A DNA stretch of 12,338 nt, taken from DAONLM01 sp035406685. GTDB taxonomy: Bacteria; Spirochaetota; GWE2-31-10; MWDO01. Below the pieces are notes generated by a model. It saw only the letters and a list, made by a program, of their open reading frames with translations. It did no database searches and was not told the DNA's origin. Positions 6,915 through 12,338 of the stretch are shown here, piece by piece (the stretch's first letter is position 1; every line of letters begins with the position of its first letter). A program made the translations under genes and the position numbers. Location: contig DAONLM010000082.1 of NCBI GenBank assembly GCA_035406685.1, positions 1-12,338 of the forward strand. The letters are read 5' to 3'.

Positions 6915-9610
6915 GCGATAATAAAATAATACAAAATTTAGAGAATTTACTCAATGAAGAGAAATGGACAAGAGCCACAATAAATAATTATACTATTAAA
7001 AATTTTGAAGATTTAAATTTATTAATAGAATCTTTTAGAGAAAAAAATCTTATTAAAGAGGCAACTTCTATTACAGAAGAATATTTAAAACATAATAAAA
7101 ATTCTATAATTGCTCTATATATTTATTCAATGTTACAATTTCAAGATGGTAATTATGATGATACTTATGTTTTAAACCTACTTAAAATATTTTCTGATAA
7201 TTTGAAATGGAATATTGTTGAATTCTTATGTAAAAAATTTTTGTATTATGCTGATATTAAATCTATTTTAAGAATATTAATAGAAGCAGAGAATAATCTA
7301 AACAAAAAAGACGAATTACCAAATTTATGGGAAAGATTAATAAAGGTCGACTATGAAGAGGCAGAAGCTGCTTTAAAACTTGCAGAATACAAAGAGAAAA
7401 ATAGCGATATTGATGAGGCTCTTTCTTATTACAAAAAGGCTATAAATAGATTTATTGTGAATAAGAATTTTAATCAGGTAGAAGAGTTATGGAAGAAACT
7501 TACTTCATTTGATAATATTAGTTATGAATACTTTATTAATTTAGAAAAAAAGATTTCAAAACATTTTAACAATGAAAGAGCAATAGATCTTTTAAAATAT
7601 CTTTATGAAATTTATGCATTAAAAGATGAATTTGATGTCTGTCTTAAAATATTAAAACTTATTTTAGAAAAAAATCCAGATGATCTTTATGGTAGAAAAG
7701 AGATTGTTTCTATTTATAGAAAAAAATATAAAGACCACTCTTTATTAGAAGAATATATTCAAAGAAGCGGATTAGAGGCTCAATGGAGAAATATAAATGA
7801 TGCTATTGCAAGTTTTGAAAAGCATATTGTTTTTGATAAGGGGAATTTTGTATATCATAGAACATGGGGAATTGGTAGAATAGTAAGTATAGAAAAAGAT
7901 ATATTTACAATAGATTTTCAGAAGAAAAAGGGACACACTATGTCTTTAAATATGGCAATAGACTCTTTAAAGACTCTTCAAAAAAATCATATCTGGGTCT
8001 TAAAATTAAAAGACATAGAAAAGTTAAAACAAAAGGTAAAAGAGGATATCCCATGGGCATTAAAGATTCTTATTCAGAGTTATGATAATAGAATATCTAT
8101 GAAAAATATTAAAGAGGAACTTGTGCCAGATGTTTTGAGTCCTTCTTCCTGGAATAGTTGGTGGGCAAATGCAAAAAAGGTATTAAAAACAGATGCAAAA
8201 TTTGGGACAATTGATGAGGCAAGTGATATTTATGAGATGAGGGATAAACCTTTAAGCTATGATGAAAAAATATACAATAGTTTTAAAGCAATTAAAGATT
8301 TTAATCAGAGATTTAATCTTATTCTTGACTTTATTGAGAATGGAGAACTTGATTCAGAAAATTTTACAGAAATGCTACAATACTTTCAGACTTTTTTGAA
8401 TTCTGTAAATAATGTAAATGAACAGGTGGTCTCCTCTTATATTTTATTGACAAATCTTCAAAAAGAAAATCCCTTATTAAAGATAAAAATTGCCCATGAG
8501 TTTTCTGAGTTTGTTTATAATATAGAAGATTATATTAAAATTTATGAAAATATATCAATTTATGATTATAAAAAGCAATATTTATTGTTATTAAAAAAAT
8601 ATCATAAGGATTGGGTTGAGATATTTAAGAATATATTTTATCAATATCCACAGAAATTTATTTATGATGAACTTTTTATAAAAGATAAGAATATTACAAA
8701 TAAAATAATTTTAGAATGTTTTGTCTCTTATAAAGAATATAGAGAGGCTTTTTTCTGGATTGTTACAAATATTCTTAATCAGGAGAAAGCCAAAGAGTTA
8801 AACATTGAGTATGATAATATAATACTTTCTTTAATTCATCTTATTGAAATATGCCATAGGGATATCAATAATAAAAAAGATGTTACACAAAATAAAAAGA
8901 TTCTTAATCAGATAAAAGATTATCTATTTAAAACAAAGTATATCTGTGATTATATTGATAAGGCAGATAAAGAATTTGCTATAAGACTTTACGCCATTAT
9001 AAATGAGCTTTATGTGCTTGATGGAGAATATATTGTAATGGTAAAAAATAAGATAGATGAGAAATTTCCAGATATTGATAAAGAGAGTGAAAGTCTTAAA
9101 TTTGATGAGACAAAGGCAAAGAGTTCAATTATAGATAAACTTCTTACAACAGAGGCAAGTTACAAGAGAATGCAGCAGGAGCTTATAAAGATTAAAGATA
9201 TAGAAATACCAGAGAACTCAAAAGAGATAGGTTGGGCAATGGAGAAAGGGGATTTGAGAGAAAATGCTGAATATAAGGCTGCAAAAGAGAAGCAATTATT
9301 CTTACAGAATAAAATGAGTAAATTAATGAATGAGTTAAGCATTGCAAAGATTGTTAAAAAAGAAGAGATTAAAGCTGATTTTATTACCTTTGGAACAGAG
9401 GTAGAACTTTTGGATAAAAATACAAACAATATTGTAAAATATACTATATTGGGACCATGGGAATCTGATAGTGAGAAAAATATTATTTCCTATCAATCTC
9501 CTTTTGGTGGTAAACTTCTTGATAAAAAGGTAAATGATGAGATTAAATTTACCTTAAATGAAAAAGATTATCATTTTATAGTTAAAAATATAAAAGTAGC
9601 AGATTTTTAA
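6911..9610 (+). CDS. greA: Transcription elongation factor GreA with large N-terminal helical-repeat extension
   Basis: The product is 899 residues, against about 158 for an ordinary GreA. Residues 1 to about 300 are TPR-like helical repeats (for example DIDEALSYYKKAINRF). Residues about 312-355 hold a small beta module, YHRTWGIGRIVSI then IDFQKKKGHTMSLNMA. This resembles the Tudor/CarD-like segment of extended GreA proteins. A further helical region runs to about 735. The GreA part then follows: a coiled coil from about 738, with the loop GDLRENAEY at 780-788, which keeps the two acidic tip residues (D781, E784) that coordinate Mg in the RNA polymerase secondary channel. It ends in an FKBP-like domain with SPFGGKLLDKKVNDE. 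GreA stimulates transcript cleavage in backtracked polymerase. A roughly 900-residue form is known in spirochaetes such as Borrelia. The factor appears functional; the role of the extension is unknown. Confidence 0.92.
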   Translation: MSDNKIIQNLENLLNEEKWTRATINNYTIKNFEDLNLLIESFREKNLIKEATSITEEYLKHNKNSIIALYIYSMLQFQDGNYDDTYVLNLLKIFSDNLKWNIVEFLCKKFLYYADIKSILRILIEAENNLNKKDELPNLWERLIKVDYEEAEAALKLAEYKEKNSDIDEALSYYKKAINRFIVNKNFNQVEELWKKLTSFDNISYEYFINLEKKISKHFNNERAIDLLKYLYEIYALKDEFDVCLKILKLILEKNPDDLYGRKEIVSIYRKKYKDHSLLEEYIQRSGLEAQWRNINDAIASFEKHIVFDKGNFVYHRTWGIGRIVSIEKDIFTIDFQKKKGHTMSLNMAIDSLKTLQKNHIWVLKLKDIEKLKQKVKEDIPWALKILIQSYDNRISMKNIKEELVPDVLSPSSWNSWWANAKKVLKTDAKFGTIDEASDIYEMRDKPLSYDEKIYNSFKAIKDFNQRFNLILDFIENGELDSENFTEMLQYFQTFLNSVNNVNEQVVSSYILLTNLQKENPLLKIKIAHEFSEFVYNIEDYIKIYENISIYDYKKQYLLLLKKYHKDWVEIFKNIFYQYPQKFIYDELFIKDKNITNKIILECFVSYKEYREAFFWIVTNILNQEKAKELNIEYDNIILSLIHLIEICHRDINNKKDVTQNKKILNQIKDYLFKTKYICDYIDKADKEFAIRLYAIINELYVLDGEYIVMVKNKIDEKFPDIDKESESLKFDETKAKSSIIDKLLTTEASYKRMQQELIKIKDIEIPENSKEIGWAMEKGDLRENAEYKAAKEKQLFLQNKMSKLMNELSIAKIVKKEEIKADFITFGTEVELLDKNTNNIVKYTILGPWESDSEKNIISYQSPFGGKLLDKKVNDEIKFTLNEKDYHFIVKNIKVADF

Positions 9611-9623
9611 TAGATAGAATAAA

Positions 9624-10583
9624 ATGAAAAATAAAGAAGATAGAATATTATTAAGACATATTTTTTTCACTATTTTTGGCTGGACACTTTTTATTATAAT
9701 AAACTTAATTCAGTTTTTTGTTGTTATGCCATTTGTCTGGCTTATCTCTATTCTTTTTGATAGGGATAGAGTACTATTTCCATATATGATTAAATTTTTT
9801 TGTAGACTCTTTTTTTTATTATATTTTGTTGAAAGAATAAATTATGATAAAAATGGACTTAAAGCTCCTAAAAAAGGAGAAAAAAGAATATATGTAATAA
9901 ATCATGCCTCTCAATATGATGTTATCTTAATGTATCTTTTGCCCGGCTCCATTAAAACTTTATTTAAAGAGAAATGGGCAAGATTGCCTTTGGTTGGCTG
10001 GATAGCAAAGATTTCAAAAAACATAATTCTTAGTGAAGATATGACAGCAGGTGAGGTTGCCGCTATTTTTAGAAAGGCAACATCATTTTTAGAAAAAGGG
10101 ATTCCTATTGTTATCTATCCAGAAGGAACAAGAAGGTTTGATGGTAAAATTGGTCCATTTTTTCATGGGACATTCAGACTTGCAGTTGACTCTCAGGCTG
10201 ATATTGTTCCAGTTATTTTTGATAGCTGGAATTGCATAAGACCAGGTGGCGCCTGGATAAGGGATGTTAGACCTCATATAAGAGTTCTTAATACAATAAA
10301 ATATGAAGATTATTCTCATCTTAATTTTGGTAAACTTTCTCATCTTGTTAGAACAAAGATGGTTGAAGGCCTTATTGATTTACGGGATTATAGAAGAAAA
10401 AAAGAAAAAAATTATTATAGAAAAATACCTAAATTTGAAGAGATAGATAATCAGATGAGAGAGGAATTAAAACAATTAAAAGAGTATTCTGAAAAAAAGA
10501 AGATATATCTTAAAAGTGAAATGCCAGAAAATTTAATAAAAGAGGAGAATATTTTAAATAATAATGAAAATGAAAGAGAATAA
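9624..10583 (+). CDS. plsC: PlsC-family 1-acyl-glycerol-3-phosphate acyltransferase
   Basis: The 319-residue product has an N-terminal hydrophobic region (about 10-50, with FFTIFGWTLFIIINLIQFFVV) anchoring it to the inner membrane. The acyltransferase motifs follow in order: motif I NHASQYD at 93-99 (H94 and D99 of the HX4D catalytic pair), motif II around KEKWARLPLVGWI, motif III PEGTRRFDGKIGPFFHG with EGTR at 167-170, and motif IV VPVIFD. The family transfers an acyl chain to lysophosphatidic acid in phospholipid synthesis. Other lysophospholipid or lipid-A-like acceptors cannot be excluded. The last 70 residues form a Lys/Glu-rich, probably coiled-coil tail beyond the usual domain. The start lies 13 bp after greA without a clear Shine-Dalgarno, and the 3' end overlaps the V4R gene by 20 bp, so it belongs to the same operon. 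Confidence 0.9.
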   Translation: MKNKEDRILLRHIFFTIFGWTLFIIINLIQFFVVMPFVWLISILFDRDRVLFPYMIKFFCRLFFLLYFVERINYDKNGLKAPKKGEKRIYVINHASQYDVILMYLLPGSIKTLFKEKWARLPLVGWIAKISKNIILSEDMTAGEVAAIFRKATSFLEKGIPIVIYPEGTRRFDGKIGPFFHGTFRLAVDSQADIVPVIFDSWNCIRPGGAWIRDVRPHIRVLNTIKYEDYSHLNFGKLSHLVRTKMVEGLIDLRDYRRKKEKNYYRKIPKFEEIDNQMREELKQLKEYSEKKKIYLKSEMPENLIKEENILNNNENERE

Positions 10584-11085
10584 TTATATTTTTAAGTGGG
10601 AAGATCTGGGAGACATCAACATTGGTCGACCTAATTTAGGGACAAAAACAGAAGTTCTAATCTATAGATTAATGCAATATTCTATAAGAAGTGCAATAGT
10701 AAATAATCTTGGATCTACTAAAGCAGACGAGATTTTTTATGAAGCAGGTAAGATTGCTGGTAAGGAATTTTTTAAAAATTTTATAAAAAAAGAGATGAAT
10801 TTTTATGAATTAATTTCAAAACTTGAAAAACTTTTTATAGAATTGGGAATGGGAATTTTAAGAATAGAAAAGAGTGATATGGAAAATTTAAAGTTTGTAA
10901 TAACAATATCAGAAGATCTTGATTGTTCTGGTTTACCTGTAACAAATGAGACTGTTTGTGATTATGATGCTGGATTTTTGGCCGGGATCTTTGAAAAGTA
11001 TACTGGCTTTAATTTTTATGTTAAGGAAATTGATTGTTGGGCAAATGGCTCAAGAGTATGTAGATTTGAGGTAATTAAGTTATGA
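10564..11085 (+). CDS. V4R (4-vinyl reductase type) domain protein, probable small-molecule sensor
   Basis: The 173-residue protein has an N-terminal helical half containing a GSTKADEIFYEAGKIAGKEF segment and a C-terminal V4R domain. The V4R part (about 105-172) shows LDCSGLPVTNETVCDYDAGFLAGIF and then a CWANGSRVCRFEV ending. Cys158 and Cys166 form the C-W-x-x-G-x-x-x-C signature, and Cys121 and Cys132 precede them. V4R domains are predicted small-molecule or redox binding modules, found in BchJ and in sensors such as MsvR. No DNA-binding or catalytic domain is visible here. Two Met codons (10564 and 10570) can start it; a TAA just upstream limits extension. The nearest GAGGAG-like site is 16-22 nt away, so translation probably depends on coupling to plsC. 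It overlaps the ATP-grasp gene by ATGA. Confidence 0.75.
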   Translation: MKMKENNYIFKWEDLGDINIGRPNLGTKTEVLIYRLMQYSIRSAIVNNLGSTKADEIFYEAGKIAGKEFFKNFIKKEMNFYELISKLEKLFIELGMGILRIEKSDMENLKFVITISEDLDCSGLPVTNETVCDYDAGFLAGIFEKYTGFNFYVKEIDCWANGSRVCRFEVIKL

Positions 11086-12050
11086 AAATAGGACTCACTT
11101 ATGATTTGCAATCAGAATATATTGCCGAAGGCTGGACAAAAGAGGAGGCAGCAGAATTTGATAAAGAGGAAACAATTGAAGGGCTTGAAAATGCTTTATT
11201 AAAGCTCGGCTTTGAAGTAGAAAGAATTGGTAATTTTAAGAGTCTTATATCAAAAATTGCTAATAATAAATGGGATCTTGTTTTTAACATAGCAGAGGGA
11301 TGCTATGGTATTAGTAGAGAATCGCAGGTGCCAGCAATACTCGAAGGATTTAAGATACCTTATACTTTTTCTGATCCTGTTACAATTTCAGTATGTCATC
11401 ATAAAGGCCTTACAAAAAAAATACTCTCTTTTTCTAAAATTAAAACATCTCCTTTTTTTATTGTTGAAGGTATTGATGATATTGATTTTGTTAATCTAAA
11501 TTATCCCTTATTCATAAAGCCAGTAGCAGAAGGTACTGGCAAGGGCATATCTTCTAATTCAGTTGTAAAAAATAAGGATGAATTATTCGAAAGAATAAAA
11601 ATACTTCTTAATCTTTATAATCAACCTATTTTAGTTGAAGAGTTTCTCCCCGGCAGAGAATTTACCGTTGGTGTAATAGGCACAGGCAAAGAGGCAAGAG
11701 TAATAGGAGTTCTGGAAATAATTTTTAATGATAATAATAGCAATATATACTCTTATGAAGTAAAGGCAAATTATGAGAAATTTGTCAATTATATAATACC
11801 AAAAGACAGTATTGTTGAGAAATGTAAAAAAATGGCTTTAGAGATTCATAAAATTCTTAATTGCAGAGATCTTTCAAGAATAGATATAAGAATCGATAAA
11901 GATGGAGAGCCAAATTTTATTGAAATAAATCCTTTGCCAGGTCTTAACCCAATTCATTCTGATCTACCCATTCTCAGTAGACTTTGCGGTATCTCGTATG
12001 AAGAATTAATAGAGAGAATAGTTAATTCTGCCATAAGTAGATATAAATAA
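11082..12050 (+). CDS. D-alanine--D-alanine ligase-like ATP-grasp enzyme, substrate uncertain
   Basis: This 322-residue ATP-grasp protein aligns with Ddl along its length. The centre has VFNIAEGCYGISRESQVPAI and then IPYTFSD, the ATP-binding lobe has YPLFIKPVAEGTGKGIS and VEEFLPGREFTVGVIG, and the C-terminus has RIDIRIDKDG, FIEINPLPGLNP and HSDLP. D268, E281 and N283 match the metal ligands of E. coli DdlB (D257, E270, N272) with identical spacing. Two features differ from classical Ddl: the N-terminal GG-x-S-x-E-x-x-V-S loop is replaced by LTYDLQSEYIAEGWTKEEA, and the H-G-x-x-G-E-D-G segment reads N-I-A-E-G-C-Y-G-I. It may therefore join other carboxylates and amines, although a divergent D-Ala ligase for peptidoglycan is possible. 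The start overlaps the V4R stop (ATGA) with GAGG at 11068-11071. It is the last gene of the operon. Confidence 0.85.
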   Translation: MKIGLTYDLQSEYIAEGWTKEEAAEFDKEETIEGLENALLKLGFEVERIGNFKSLISKIANNKWDLVFNIAEGCYGISRESQVPAILEGFKIPYTFSDPVTISVCHHKGLTKKILSFSKIKTSPFFIVEGIDDIDFVNLNYPLFIKPVAEGTGKGISSNSVVKNKDELFERIKILLNLYNQPILVEEFLPGREFTVGVIGTGKEARVIGVLEIIFNDNNSNIYSYEVKANYEKFVNYIIPKDSIVEKCKKMALEIHKILNCRDLSRIDIRIDKDGEPNFIEINPLPGLNPIHSDLPILSRLCGISYEELIERIVNSAISRYK

Positions 12051-12156
12051 GAAGGGTGCGAATTTATTTTTAGGCAGATAAAAAGATAGAATTAGCCTAA
12101 GGGTAAGTTTTGAGTAAGAAAGATAGAATGGTCAAATTTTAGGCATTTCATTAATT
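12051..12156. other. Non-coding stretch with small degenerate repeats
   Basis: This gap follows the ATP-grasp gene. It contains the inverted pair TTAGGC (12070-12075)/GCCTAA (12095-12100), two copies of AAAGATAGAAT (12082-12092, 12119-12129) and two of TTTTAGGCA (12068-12076, 12137-12145). The hairpin is not followed by a T-run, so it is not a convincing intrinsic terminator. No coding frame seen. Confidence 0.45.
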
Positions 12157-12338
12157 TTATAAAAATTTTATCTCTTTCAGGCAGAAATTTGAGTTGAATT
12201 TGAGTAAAAAGTAGTCGTTATACTCTATTGAGCATGGGATATCTTGGGCTCTTCCCTCCTTCACAACACAAGCCTTTCTTTTTTTTAAACCCTCTATCTC
12301 ATTTTTTAGTTTTTGTATCATCTTCATAAATTTTTCTT
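12157..12338 (-). CDS. C-terminal fragment of an unrecognised protein (5' end outside window)
   Basis: An open frame runs from the right edge to a TAA at 12157-12159, giving 59 residues. It begins EKFMKMIQKLKNEIEGLKKR, a probable coiled coil, continues ACVVKEGRAQDIPCSIEYND and ends YFLLKFNSNFCLKEIKFL. Codons such as GAC, TAC, TGC, GCC, GTG and CTG are more frequent than in the core genes, and G+C is about a third by hand count. The mixture of an amphipathic helix with a folded-looking tail argues for real coding sequence over a chance frame, but the piece is short. I do not recognise the family. It could be the end of a complete gene or a remnant of a mobile or defence gene. It converges with the ATP-grasp gene. 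Confidence 0.4.
   Translation of the reverse strand, partial: EKFMKMIQKLKNEIEGLKKRKACVVKEGRAQDIPCSIEYNDYFLLKFNSNFCLKEIKFL

Noticed and set aside
9160..9429. Minus-strand open frame of 89 codons
   Set aside because: Antisense to the conserved GreA module, Ser/Phe-rich shadow composition.
10089..10343. Minus-strand open frame of 84 codons
   Set aside because: Lies opposite the EGTR-containing catalytic part of the acyltransferase; no independent evidence.
11099..11499. Two short open frames (minus 11099-11290, plus 11305-11499)
   Set aside because: Both lie within the conserved ATP-grasp gene in other frames and have skewed Leu/Ser composition.
12070..12100. Intrinsic terminator for the operon from the TTAGGC/GCCTAA hairpin
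   Set aside because: Short 6-bp stem, 19-nt loop and no T-run after it on either strand.

Overview
The window is about 12.3 kb of very AT-rich bacterial DNA. Codons are strongly A/T-ending, Arg is almost always AGA, and TGA acts as a stop. The content is mostly housekeeping, without tRNA, rRNA, CRISPR array or intact insertion sequence. The best taxonomic hint is a roughly 900-residue GreA in which a long helical-repeat extension precedes the normal GreA module. That architecture is known from spirochaetes such as Borrelia. With the low GC and a relaxed lipobox it suggests a spirochaete or a neighbouring phylum; this is inference, not proof.

Left edge (1-88): the last 28 codons of a plus-strand gene whose tail resembles the C-terminus of Eco57I/TaqI-type restriction-modification methyltransferases. 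It stops 2 bp from the stop of a convergent minus-strand pair. That pair (91-2347) is a lipoprotein with an unusual 12-Thr linker, followed with an 8-bp overlap by a TGS/threonyl-tRNA-synthetase-like/uridine-kinase fusion (a nucleoside kinase).

A 110-bp divergent spacer with a good sigma70-type promoter leads rightward into a second pair (2480-5750): a three-span membrane protein of unknown function with two possible PH-like soluble parts, overlapping by 11 bp a UvrD/PcrA/Rep-family DNA helicase.

A 195-bp spacer (5751-5945) follows, with two stacked promoter-like sequences and a dyad. The downstream one puts its -10 box only 5 nt before the ATG, so the next operon may begin with a leaderless message. 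That operon (5946-12050) is tightly packed: TPR protein, extended GreA, PlsC-like acyltransferase, V4R-domain protein and a D-Ala-D-Ala-ligase-like ATP-grasp enzyme. It links transcript elongation/rescue, phospholipid synthesis and a possible ligand-sensor/ligase pair. Four of its five genes have a start overlapping or within 13 bp of the preceding stop.

Right edge (12051-12338): a short non-coding stretch with small degenerate repeats, then the C-terminal 59 codons of an unrecognised minus-strand gene running off the window.

No convincing new multi-gene system is visible. The strongest leads are the V4R/ATP-grasp pair lacking the classical Ddl N-terminal signature, the possible leaderless promoter with an overlapping dyad, the membrane protein joined to the helicase, and the two cut-off genes at the edges.
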